From: Scybalousia_A sp964626385
GTDB taxonomy: Bacteria; Bacteroidota; Bacteroidia; Bacteroidales; P3
Direction of reading: 5' to 3'
DNA: 42,874 bases
NCBI GenBank assembly: GCA_964626385.1
Contig: CAZVEO010000002.1
Coordinates: 1 to 42,874 of the forward strand
Program-made: the position numbers and the translations under genes
Notes under the pieces: generated by a model
Seen by the model: the letters and a program-made list of their open reading frames with translations, nothing else
What the model was told of the DNA's origin: nothing
The model's database searches: none
Part shown: positions 23,635 to 31,853 of the stretch, in pieces
How positions within the stretch are numbered: the first letter of the stretch is position 1
Layout: each line of letters opens with the position of its first letter

Positions 23635-26475
23635 TTATTTCTTTGCAGACTCAGGCAACAAAGTAACTGTTACAAACTCATCGTGTGTCAAGTATTTTGC
23701 CGCTGCTGCTTTCAAATCGTCTATGGTTACGGAGTTAACAACCTCTGCATATTTCTCCATATTCTTTATAGGAGTTTTGTATATGTAAGAAGAACGTATA
23801 ACACTACCCCAGAAAGAGTTAGAAGAAGAGTAAGAACTTTCTCTGCTCTTGATAAGTTGCTCTTTTGCTTTGGCAAGATTTTCTTCTGTTGCTCCAATGT
23901 TTATCATTTCGTCCAACAACTCCCAAGTTGCATTTTTTACTTTCTCTACATTATCTGGAGAACATCCGTAGTAAGCAATCATAGAAAACGTTGGCTTAGG
24001 TTGAATCTCATAATCAATTCCTAAATATGGAGAGTAAACAGAGCCTAATTCCTCACGTATTTTTTCAGTTACTCTTATTTGTAAGATTTCACCCATTACA
24101 TTTATTATCTGTTGCTCTTTATCTCCGTCTACAAAAGGTTTATTCATAACCATAGCAAGAGTGGATTTATCCTCAGTACCTTTATAAACTATATCGTTTA
24201 CCTGTCCTTTGGCAAATACTGGGGAAAGATCTTTCCATTGTTCAGTTTTTCCTGTAGAAGGCATACCACCTATATACTTTTCTATCATAGGTTTTATTTC
24301 ATTGATATCAAAGTTGCCAACAAATTCAAAGGTAAAATCTGAAGCGTTGGAAAATCTTTCTTTAAATATCTTATACATTTTGTCAATATTCAAAGAATTG
24401 ATTTGTTTTTCTGTAGGTATAGCAATGCTTCTCTTATCATTAGGATACATGCTCTTTTGCAATTGCAGAGAGAAAGCTACATCAGGAGAGTTTTGAATAG
24501 TTTTAAGTTGAGAACGCAAATTCTCTACACTTACATCCAAAACTTCTTTATCTTTGTTTGGATGAGTAAAGTACATGTATAGATATTGCAACAACAACTC
24601 AAAGTCCTTTGGAGAACAATTGCCGTTTATTCCTTCTCTAAGACTACTTATATAAGGAGTGGTACCAAAAGAGTGTTTCATTTGGAATTTTTGCAATTGT
24701 GTTTTATTCATTTCACCTATACCTGAGCCGTCTATAATATCAGCAGCCATTTGTACATTGAATAACATATCGTCAGAATAAAGAGAAGAACCTCCCTCAG
24801 ACCAAGAATACAAAAGTATTTCATCATCCTTTAAGGTTGTAGGTTTCAAAATAACTTTTGCACCATTAGACATAGTCCATTCAGTAAAACCAAACTCCTC
24901 ATTCTTGGTTTCGTTCTTTACTTTACCTGCTTTTATTTCTTTTTCGTATGCAAAGAAAGGAACTTCTTTGTATGTATCTACGTATGGTTTGGTTTTCATT
25001 TTATCAGCACCTTCTATTATCTTGCGTACCTCTGCAACCGTAGGCACTTTCAAACCTTTTCTCTCAGGCATTTGTATTTCACAAACAACATTTTCTTTGG
25101 TTATCCATTTTGAAGCCAAAGCGTTTACTTCCTCCAAAGTAATACCATCTATAAGAGATTTTGCTGTTCTATATTCCCATCTTGCACCTGGCACAGGAGT
25201 ACCATCAAGGAAGTTGCTAACAAGTCTCGATGCCCAAGTTGAGTTATAGGTTTTGTTTGCCTCTTTGCTTGCTCTTTCATACATTTCCAAAACTGCTTCT
25301 TTTGCACGGTCAAGTTCTGATTGAAGGAAGCCATGTTGTACAACTCTTTGATTTTCCTCCAATATAGCCTTCAAAGACTCAAGCACTTTGCCGTCTTTTG
25401 CTGCTGCTTGCATAACATAACCGCCCATAGTACGAGCAAGATAAGTTGGAGCATAACCAGAGATTGCATACATATAAGGACAGCCTTTCTTTTGAGATTG
25501 CTCTGTAAAACGACTTGAAAGCATATTCTCATAAAGATTTATCAAAAGTTCTTGGTCGCGAAAATCTCCAACCGTTTTCATATGCATAGCAGGATGCTTG
25601 ATTAATATTGATACCGAATTGTTTGTTGCCTCTTTATCGGTAGCAATAGCAATCAATGGCTCTACATTCATAGGCACGTCATACTCAGGTCTTTCCAAAG
25701 GAGTACTTGGTTTTTCGTCCATAGAAAAATAGTCCTTTACTTTCTGCTCCATCTCATCAGCATCAAAATCACCAACAATTATCAAGGCTTGATTATCTGG
25801 TCTATACCATTTTTTGTAAAAATCACGAATAGATTTGTATTTGAATGTTTGCAAATTCTCAACCGTACCTATAGGCAAACGCTCTGCATATCTACTGCCT
25901 TTGAATATTATAGGCCAAGTTTGACGGCGCATTCTCTCTTGAGCACCTTGTCCCAAACGCCACTCCTCTATGATAACGCCTCTTTCATCATCTATTTGGC
26001 TGTCAGTCATAAGCATACCATTTGCCCAACCACCTAAGACTCTAAGTCCAAGGTTGAACAATTCTGGCTTATCTGTAGGAAGAGTTAGCATATACACAGT
26101 TTGGTCAAAAGCAGTGTAGGCATTGTTGTCTCTACCAAAGGTGATACCATTTTTTTGTAACTCACTAACCAACTCATTACCGGGAAATTGTTTTGTACCA
26201 TTAAATCCCATGTGTTCAGTAAAGTGAGCCAAACCAAGTTGGTCTTGCTCCTCAAGTATTGAACCAGCATTGACTGCAATTTGAAACTCAGCACGCTTTT
26301 CAGGCATTTTATTTGCCTTTATATAGTAGGTCATACCATTGTCTAACTTACCATAACGTACAGTACTTTCCAATTTAATCTCTTTGCTAAGGTCTACTTT
26401 CTTTCCACCCTGAGCAAAAACACTTAAGCATAGCATCAAACAAAGCCCAAGCGTAAATAATCTTCTATACTTCAT
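23635..26475 (-). CDS. Secreted M16 (insulinase/pitrilysin) zinc metalloprotease
   Basis: The 946-residue exported protein has a signal peptide (to about VFA, residue 21) and two M16 halves. The first half holds the inverted zinc motif HFTEH (His84, Glu87, His88) and the downstream Glu-rich ERGVIIEE (164-171) that supplies the third ligand. The second half (from about 510) lacks HxxEH, as in the inactive half of single-chain M16 enzymes, and has the supporting EKIREELGSVYSP region (about 830-842). It would degrade peptides in the periplasm or outside the cell. It forms its own transcription unit. A near-consensus promoter (caaagtaa, 26532-26539, reverse) lies upstream. Confidence 0.93.
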   Translation of the reverse strand: MKYRRLFTLGLCLMLCLSVFAQGGKKVDLSKEIKLESTVRYGKLDNGMTYYIKANKMPEKRAEFQIAVNAGSILEEQDQLGLAHFTEHMGFNGTKQFPGNELVSELQKNGITFGRDNNAYTAFDQTVYMLTLPTDKPELFNLGLRVLGGWANGMLMTDSQIDDERGVIIEEWRLGQGAQERMRRQTWPIIFKGSRYAERLPIGTVENLQTFKYKSIRDFYKKWYRPDNQALIIVGDFDADEMEQKVKDYFSMDEKPSTPLERPEYDVPMNVEPLIAIATDKEATNNSVSILIKHPAMHMKTVGDFRDQELLINLYENMLSSRFTEQSQKKGCPYMYAISGYAPTYLARTMGGYVMQAAAKDGKVLESLKAILEENQRVVQHGFLQSELDRAKEAVLEMYERASKEANKTYNSTWASRLVSNFLDGTPVPGARWEYRTAKSLIDGITLEEVNALASKWITKENVVCEIQMPERKGLKVPTVAEVRKIIEGADKMKTKPYVDTYKEVPFFAYEKEIKAGKVKNETKNEEFGFTEWTMSNGAKVILKPTTLKDDEILLYSWSEGGSSLYSDDMLFNVQMAADIIDGSGIGEMNKTQLQKFQMKHSFGTTPYISSLREGINGNCSPKDFELLLQYLYMYFTHPNKDKEVLDVSVENLRSQLKTIQNSPDVAFSLQLQKSMYPNDKRSIAIPTEKQINSLNIDKMYKIFKERFSNASDFTFEFVGNFDINEIKPMIEKYIGGMPSTGKTEQWKDLSPVFAKGQVNDIVYKGTEDKSTLAMVMNKPFVDGDKEQQIINVMGEILQIRVTEKIREELGSVYSPYLGIDYEIQPKPTFSMIAYYGCSPDNVEKVKNATWELLDEMINIGATEENLAKAKEQLIKSRESSYSSSNSFWGSVIRSSYIYKTPIKNMEKYAEVVNSVTIDDLKAAAAKYLTHDEFVTVTLLPESAKK

Positions 26476-26601
26476 AGCGTAATCGTTTTTTTATTATTTT
26501 ATTTTTTCTTTTCTTTGAAAAATTTAAAATGCAAAGTAACTATTTTTTTCCCAATCCAACAAACATTTTATTACTTATTTATTTTTATAATCTATTTCGT
26601 A

Positions 26602-26860
26602 GGTTAAAAAATAGGTTAGCATAAGTTAAAATGAGTTACAGGCATATGGTGTCTTATTATGGCAAAGCCACACCCGCAGGGTGTTTTATAAGGGCAAAGC
26701 CGTTATAGAACAGGCTCAGCCTGTAGCCCGTCTTATAAGACGCAAAACTTTAACCTCAGGCTTATTTTAATGGCTCTGTCCTTATAAACCACCCTGTGGG
26801 TGTGGCTCTGCCCTTATAAAGCAGGCTGAGCCTGTAACCTATAAAAAAACGAAAAAAAAT
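26602..26860. repeat. Mosaic of short palindromic words (mini-hairpins)
   Basis: No gene is present. The stretch is built from small hairpins with three-base or one-base loops, for example caccc-gca-gggtg, acaggct-c-agcctgt, caccc-tgt-gggtg and caggct-g-agcctg, joined by ttataagggcaaagcc or its complement. The left half carries gggcaaagcc and the right half ggctctgccc, so the array is roughly inverted on itself. The same words occur at 100-150, 6800-6820, 7335-7355, 27325-27445 and 42575-42612. Confidence 0.65.
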
Positions 26861-26929
26861 AACAAAAAGAAAAACAAAAAAATCGGTTTACTGATTATCA
26901 ATAAGTTACAAATAAAAAGTGTGCACGCA

Positions 26930-26961
26930 TTTGGTCAGGTCAAAAAATGTTCGTAACTTTG
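26930..26961 (+). promoter_or_regulatory. Promoter inside repeat copy 2
   Basis: TTTG (26930-26933), 20 bases, TAACTTTG (26954-26961), as in copy 1. It could contribute to transcription of the ABC-transporter gene at 27502, which also has a weak -7-like TAATTTCG at about 27467. Confidence 0.6.
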
Positions 26962-27030
26962 TAAGAGAAAAAGATACCTACCACAAAATTTCCATTTTTT
27001 ACCCTTGTAACTACTTGATAATCAATAATA

Positions 27031-27068
27031 ACGAATCTTCGTTTCAAGAAATCGAAACGAAGATTCGT
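27031..27068. other. 15-bp hairpin in repeat copy 2 with inverted loop
   Basis: Arms 27031-27045 and 27054-27068 enclose aagaaatc. At the same place copy 1 has gatttctc, whose reverse complement differs by one base. Confidence 0.75.
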
Positions 27069-27324
27069 CGAAATAAAACGAAGATTCATTTTTGCAAAAT
27101 CCCAATTTCGAAAAATTTTTCTTCAAAAAACCCTTCGAAATCGCTGATTTTCAAGAAAAATGCCCAATTTTGACCATTCTAAAAAGGTTAACTCATTGAT
27201 AATCAATAGCAGCACCCTTGTTTTTTGATTTTAAATAGGTATTTACGCAATTTCCCGAAATTTTTTTTTGAGGCTTTTTTTTATAAGTTTTTATAGGTTA
27301 GCATAGGTTATTATAGGTTGAGAT

Positions 27325-27450
27325 AAGGGCAGAGCCGTTAAAAAGAGGCTGTGCCTAAAACTTAAGCGTATATGGTAACCTATAATAACACATTACAACC
27401 TATGCTAACCTATAAAGTTAATGGCTTTGCCATATAAAACACCATGTGTG
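27325..27450. repeat. Short palindromic and period-10 repeats before the ABC gene
   Basis: Holds words such as agggcagagccgtt, gaggctgtgcct and aatggctttgccat, plus aacctataataacacattacaacctatgctaacctata with a ten-base period. No gene. Confidence 0.5.
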
Positions 27451-27501
27451 TGTTTTTAAAATATTTTGTAATTTCGCATTCTATAATAAGCAAATAGTAT
27501 T

Positions 27502-28236
27502 ATGAGTGAGACTGCAAATAAAATTATAAGCATAGATATAAAAAACCTTACTAAACAATACGGGCAACAAAAAGCCTTAGATAATGTAACTCTTGCCATA
27601 CACGAGAGAGAAATTGTGGGGTTGCTTGGACCTAATGGAGCAGGCAAAAGTACTATGATGAAAATCATAACTTGTTTTATTCCAGCAACAAAAGGCGAGG
27701 TAAGGGTTTGCAATTATGATGTTAATGAGAATAGCAAAAAAATACGCTCCCTTATAGGTTATTTGCCTGAGCAAAACCCTCTTTATAACGAACTTTATGT
27801 TAGAGAAAATTTGGAATTTATTGCAGGCATACATGGAATAAAGGGGAAGGAAAGAAAAAACATTGTAGAAGAAATTATAGAGAGAGTTGGGCTTACCAAA
27901 GAGGTTAAGAAAAAAATAGGTGCTTTGAGTAAGGGCTACAAACAAAGAGTAGGTATTGCACAAGCCTTGATGCACAACCCTCAAATACTTATTTTAGATG
28001 AGCCTACTACAGGCTTAGACCCAAATCAATTGGTAGAAATTCGTTCTCTAATCAAAGGACTTGGCAAAGACAAGACGGTTATTTTGTCTACTCATATTAT
28101 GCAAGAAGTAGAGGCTGTTTGCTCACGTGCTGTAATAATAAATAATGGCAAACTTGTAGCAGACGACAGCGTAAAAGCCTTAGCACAGGGAGAAACTTTG
28201 GAACAAAAATTCAGAGAGATAACTACAGCGATGTAA
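27502..28236 (+). CDS. gldA: ABC transporter ATP-binding protein, GldA-like
   Basis: The 244-residue ATPase has Walker A GPNGAGKST (43-51), Q-loop region LPEQNPLY, signature LSKGYKQRVG (about 143-152), Walker B ILILDEPTTGLDP and the switch His in STHIMQEVE. Its closest familiar relatives are GldA-type ATPases of Bacteroidota, which pair with membrane subunits GldF/GldG in gliding species. No permease gene is adjacent. Instead an SGNH hydrolase begins immediately after the stop. The GldA name is therefore tentative; a general export ATPase is possible. Confidence 0.75.
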   Translation: MSETANKIISIDIKNLTKQYGQQKALDNVTLAIHEREIVGLLGPNGAGKSTMMKIITCFIPATKGEVRVCNYDVNENSKKIRSLIGYLPEQNPLYNELYVRENLEFIAGIHGIKGKERKNIVEEIIERVGLTKEVKKKIGALSKGYKQRVGIAQALMHNPQILILDEPTTGLDPNQLVEIRSLIKGLGKDKTVILSTHIMQEVEAVCSRAVIINNGKLVADDSVKALAQGETLEQKFREITTAM

Positions 28237-29454
28237 ATGAAAAGAATCATCGCAAACACATTGCTATTTATGTTTTTGTCAAACTTTATTTGTTTTGCTC
28301 AACAAGTGAAGACAAAACAATACTCCTTTGTTAATCCAAAAGGAGATACCATTATTTATTATGCTAATAGCAAAAGGATGTTTGATAGTTTGTTTGACAA
28401 ATTTCGCTCTATGATAATATCGGGCAAAGAGCAAATAAATATTCTTCATCTCGGAGATTCTCATTTACAAGCCGACTTTATGTCCGGCAGAGTAAGAAAA
28501 AATTTTCAATCTTTTTCTCCCGGATTAGAGGGTGCGAGAGGTATGGTTACTCCATACAAAAAAGGTGCACCCGATAGTTACAAACTTACTTTTTCTCCTA
28601 ATTGGACAAGTATAAATATCAACTCTTCCTCCGATATAGAAAACAAAGGTCTTTGGGGAACAAGCGTTTATACCTCTAAAAGCAAAGAAACCATAAATAT
28701 TAATGTAAATAATAAAAACCCAATTAAATACGATTTCAATAGATTTAGGGTTTATCACAGCCTCCTACAGCCAAATGACAACTTAAAAATAAACAATACC
28801 GATGTAGCCTATCAAGAAATATACAACAAAGATGAGGGCTATACTGAATTTGTGTTATCTGACTATGTTAGCAGTGTGGAAATAGAAATACAAAAGAAGG
28901 GTACAGAAAATTTTTATGTTTATGGTTTTTATTTCCAAAACGATAATGGAGGAGTGGTTTATAGTGTTACAGGTACCAATGGAGCAAGTGCCTTTCATTA
29001 TAATAACAATGCAAAATTATTTTCCTCTCAAATCAAATCATTAAATTTTGATTTTATCATTATTTCCTTGGGAACCAATGACACTTACGAAGCAGGAGGA
29101 GTAGACAATTTTGCTAACGAACTCACAACTCTAATAACAACAATAAGAAAAGTTTACCCCAATATTCCTATTTTATTGACAACACCAACTGAATGCTGGT
29201 GGCATAGAAGAAAAATCAACCCTCGTATGCCTCAAGCGATAGAAACAATAAAACAAGTGGCAAAGGCAACAAACTGCGCCGTCTTTGATTTGTATAATGT
29301 TTTAGGAGGTTACAATTCTGCAAAAAAAATGCTTAACAATCAACTGATACAAAGAGATTTGATACACTTGACCATAGAAGGCTATACTCTTGCAGGAAAT
29401 TTAATATACAATGCCTTATGGTCAGAAATAGATAAAAATTTACCAAAACAATAA
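28237..29454 (+). CDS. Secreted SGNH/GDSL hydrolase
   Basis: The 405-residue protein has a signal peptide (to about CFA, residue 21), block I LHLGDSHLQ with nucleophile Ser75, block III GTNDTYEAGG and block V DLIHLT with catalytic Asp and His near residue 385. The middle 110-260 is an inserted beta-rich region. Such proteins are esterases or acetylhydrolases acting on polysaccharides or peptidoglycan in the envelope; substrate unknown. Its ATG follows directly on the TAA of the ABC ATPase gene with no spacer, so translation is probably coupled. Confidence 0.85.
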   Translation: MKRIIANTLLFMFLSNFICFAQQVKTKQYSFVNPKGDTIIYYANSKRMFDSLFDKFRSMIISGKEQINILHLGDSHLQADFMSGRVRKNFQSFSPGLEGARGMVTPYKKGAPDSYKLTFSPNWTSININSSSDIENKGLWGTSVYTSKSKETININVNNKNPIKYDFNRFRVYHSLLQPNDNLKINNTDVAYQEIYNKDEGYTEFVLSDYVSSVEIEIQKKGTENFYVYGFYFQNDNGGVVYSVTGTNGASAFHYNNNAKLFSSQIKSLNFDFIIISLGTNDTYEAGGVDNFANELTTLITTIRKVYPNIPILLTTPTECWWHRRKINPRMPQAIETIKQVAKATNCAVFDLYNVLGGYNSAKKMLNNQLIQRDLIHLTIEGYTLAGNLIYNALWSEIDKNLPKQ

Positions 29455-29542
29455 TTTCCTTTTTACATCTAACAGGCTATTCACTACTCATTTCTCCTAC
29501 ACTAATAAAGTTTCACACTTTTTTGCAAAAAAAGTACATTTT

Positions 29543-29574
29543 TTTGTTTTGTATTAAAAAAGTATATATCTTTG
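29543..29574 (+). promoter_or_regulatory. Promoter of the 29937-31789 operon
   Basis: TTTG (29543-29546), 20 bases, TATCTTTG (29567-29574): a full consensus match. It is about 360 bases before the first clear gene, giving a long leader. Confidence 0.65.
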
Positions 29575-29602
29575 CAAAAATTAATTCTTTAAAAGAATTT
29601 TT

Positions 29603-29635
29603 ATGACAAAACATTTATTATTTTTTTTTATATAA
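29603..29635 (+). other. Ten-codon leader ORF, or frameshifted longer ORF
   Basis: ATG 29603 opens MTKHLLFFFI and stops at TAA 29633-29635 just after a run of nine T (29621-29629). Removing one T opens 68 codons to 29810, ending CVKGCLCCR. It sits in the same place relative to promoter and leader as the short ORFs at 5928 and 35964, but sequence similarity to them is weak. Confidence 0.3.
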
Positions 29636-29790
29636 TCGTCTGAGAATTACTAATATAGTTGTATGTTTATTATGTTTTAATTGGGAAAAATATAATGATT
29701 ACAATTTAAGGCACTATAACATACAAGCCATTTCTTTTTATAATAAGGAATATTTTTGGTTAATTCTCACTAATTCTTTATGTGTCAAAG

Positions 29791-29841
29791 GTTGTCTTTG
29801 TTGCAGGTAAAAATATTTTCCACTTTCCCAACAAAGACAAC
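29791..29841 (+). promoter_or_regulatory. Leader inverted repeat (gttgtctttgttg / caacaaagacaac)
   Basis: A perfect 13-bp inverted repeat (29791-29803 with 29829-29841) lies between the leader ORF and the first structural gene. The rest of 29455-29936 shows no gene. Arms of the same core (ttgtctttg / caaagacaa) are found in the leader at 35763-35862. Confidence 0.5.
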
Positions 29842-29936
29842 ATAAAAACAACGGGTAGGTATATTTCTTCTCGCTTAGGAAAGAAAATATAATAACATAA
29901 TTGTTAAATTTAAAAAAAAATAGGAGATATCTAGCA

Positions 29937-30368
29937 ATGACAACAATAAAAAAAATAATGGTATTAGCAATAATATTATCATTTGCAATATTAACAAATG
30001 CAAAAGATAGAAATATAAGTATATCTATAAGTGGTGGAAAACCTGGACCTGACGGGATCTTAAGATATAAGAAAGTAAGAGTAGAGAGTAATAGTAAACG
30101 TTTCTTGTGTGAATGTAAAGGAGAGGGTGAAAATGTTTGCCCAATAGCGTTTAGTACAGTAACAATAGATGCTTTATATTCCAATACATTATCAAAAAAC
30201 GATATTACTGCAATAGGTATTATCAAAAGAATGATTCTTGAAGGAAAAGACAAAGGAAATATTGTAATAGAAGATGTTTTATATTCTTTCTCTGATGGAA
30301 AATTTATAGAAAAGTGCAAGGAATTTGAAATGTCGTTAACTTCCTCTCCATATGAAATCATTAGATAA
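29937..30368 (+). CDS. Small secreted protein, unknown family
   Basis: The 143-residue product starts MTTIKKIMVLAI with a signal peptide cut near TNA. ATG 29937 is chosen because aggag (29922-29926) stands before it and the signal peptide begins there; an upstream TTG at 29901 would add a polar tail in front. The mature part begins with beta-like SISISGGKPGPDG, then CECKGEGENVC (three clustered Cys) and an alpha/beta remainder. No family is recognised. It is the first of three overlapping genes for exported proteins. Confidence 0.65.
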   Translation: MTTIKKIMVLAIILSFAILTNAKDRNISISISGGKPGPDGILRYKKVRVESNSKRFLCECKGEGENVCPIAFSTVTIDALYSNTLSKNDITAIGIIKRMILEGKDKGNIVIEDVLYSFSDGKFIEKCKEFEMSLTSSPYEIIR

Positions 30369-31494
30369 TGCAAATTTTATTAAGAAGTGCGCACTTTTAT
30401 TGTGCGTACTTTTGTTTTACAATCTTGTATTTTCACAAGAATTGTTAAACTCTTTTCCTATAGAGGAGAATAACCTAACCACAGTAATAACTAACGAAGA
30501 AAAATATTTATTTTTTGATGGAGATAATACAGAAGAGTATCTTCCCGTTTATGAGGTTGTAGCCAATAAATTGATTTGCCACAATATAAAAAACATCAAA
30601 ATTGATGACAAATATCCCTATCCTATGAATGCTTTGTTTTCAAATGATACACTTTTGGTTTCATACGGAGATGCTCTTGCCTTAGCTGTAAAAACAGAAA
30701 ATGGTTATGAATTTGACCAAGCCTTCGTTTTATATGATAGTATTGTGAATATTACCACTTATAGTATTGTGGGCTATAATAATGGAGTTGTAGTTTTGGT
30801 TGATTACGAATGGTATAATAGAAAAATAGATAATTATCAAAATTATTGCCTAATTGCTTATGATATAAAAAAAGAAAAGATAATTAACAGTCGCTCTTTT
30901 AACTGGGACAACGCTATATTATACAATATGTTCTCCAACGCAAATTTATTTTCTTGGTTAGAAAATAAAATAGGAATGTTACATCCTCTAAGACCCATAA
31001 CATATATAATGGATTTTAATCTTAATATTGTGGATAGTGTTGAATTTAAAATACAATCTGATTACACCTTAGGAGAAAAAATTATAAATAACATTGATAG
31101 AGATTTTATAACTCAAATTCTAACTCAACATACTCCCAAAAATATGATGTATATGCTTGTTGATGTATTGGATTTTTATAACAAATATTATTACAATATC
31201 AAACAACGTTTTATAGATAAGGATAATATATTGATTTGTTATAAAGAAGCAACAGAAAACGATGCGGGAGAAAAAAGTCTTGCTGTACTAAATCTAAAAA
31301 ATAAAAACACCAAATATCTGTTTTCTTTTATCTATGATTCTCCTTTTGGTGATATATATTATAATGAGCAAATGCCTTTATTTAAGAATGGAATACTATT
31401 TAAACAAGAAGAAAAACTAACAAAAGATGAACAAGATATTATTTATAGCCTTGATATGTATTACTCTAAACAATTGGACTTGGGGACAAAATAA
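30352..31494 (+). CDS. Secreted hypothetical protein, beta-propeller-like
   Basis: The 380-residue protein has a charged start followed by a signal peptide (CALLLCVLLFYNLVFS). Repeated short strands with Tyr/Asp-rich turns (VSYGDALALAV; GVVVLVDYEW; NILICYKEAT) resemble the six-bladed propeller proteins common in Bacteroidota surface operons, but no blade motif is decisive. Its ATG overlaps the end of the upstream gene by 17 bases and its own end overlaps the next gene by 68, so the three are translated from one message. Confidence 0.65.
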   Translation: MKSLDNANFIKKCALLLCVLLFYNLVFSQELLNSFPIEENNLTTVITNEEKYLFFDGDNTEEYLPVYEVVANKLICHNIKNIKIDDKYPYPMNALFSNDTLLVSYGDALALAVKTENGYEFDQAFVLYDSIVNITTYSIVGYNNGVVVLVDYEWYNRKIDNYQNYCLIAYDIKKEKIINSRSFNWDNAILYNMFSNANLFSWLENKIGMLHPLRPITYIMDFNLNIVDSVEFKIQSDYTLGEKIINNIDRDFITQILTQHTPKNMMYMLVDVLDFYNKYYYNIKQRFIDKDNILICYKEATENDAGEKSLAVLNLKNKNTKYLFSFIYDSPFGDIYYNEQMPLFKNGILFKQEEKLTKDEQDIIYSLDMYYSKQLDLGTK

Positions 31495-31789
31495 AATAGA
31501 AGTAGAAAACAAACAAAAGGACACCATAAGCGTAGATATTTTGGAATATGAATACATTGTTTTGTTTAATGATTACTTTTGTTCTACTTGCCATGTAAAA
31601 GATTATTCTCAAAGTCGTATACTTATGATTTATTACAATAAGCATTCTCTTGATAAAATAGAAAGAATAAAACTATGCAAGTCTATGAAGAAGATTTATA
31701 AAAATGCGGATATATACTTTACAACTCTACCTTTAAAAAACATAAAAACAAATATAATTACACCTTCTAAGGAATTTATAATAAACTGA
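31427..31789 (+). CDS. Small secreted protein whose signal peptide is encoded inside the upstream gene
   Basis: The 120-residue product begins MNKILFIALICITLNNWTWG, a convincing signal peptide, although those bases also encode the C-terminus of the 30352 protein in another frame. The mature part has DYFCSTCHVKDYS, a CxxC that could bind metal or be redox-active, and a basic C-terminal half. No family is recognised. A short hairpin follows at 31791-31820. Confidence 0.6.
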   Translation: MNKILFIALICITLNNWTWGQNKIEVENKQKDTISVDILEYEYIVLFNDYFCSTCHVKDYSQSRILMIYYNKHSLDKIERIKLCKSMKKIYKNADIYFTTLPLKNIKTNIITPSKEFIIN

Positions 31790-31790
31790 G

Positions 31791-31820
31791 TAATAACAAT
31801 AATTTTTACTTTTGTTATTA
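31791..31820. terminator. Hairpin between convergent genes
   Basis: A 9-bp stem (31791-31799 with 31812-31820) lies just after the 31427 gene and before the end of the convergent exosortase gene. There is no clear T-run on the plus strand. Confidence 0.4.
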
Positions 31821-31853
31821 GCAATTCTCAAAAAATAGGTATGAGTTTTTGTT

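Larger units (their letters stand above)
26881..27320 (+). repeat. Dispersed ~440-nt intergenic repeat, copy 2
   Basis: This is closely similar to 6881-7320 along its length. It contains inverted-repeat arms at 26886-26909 and 27007-27030 (about 20 of 24 positions complementary), the promoter at 26930-26961, the hairpin at 27031-27068 and the same 3' block. Here it points toward the GldA-like gene, whose start is 180 bases further on. An 84-codon ORF inside it resembles the one in copy 1 but has no domain or signal of a real protein. Confidence 0.85.

Noticed and set aside
26602..27450. CRISPR array or insertion sequence
   Set aside because: Repeats are irregular, without equal spacers, and no transposase or cas gene is present.
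29738..30373. 211-codon minus-strand ORF
   Set aside because: It is antisense to the 29937 gene and runs through the leader hairpin; it has no signal or domain of its own.
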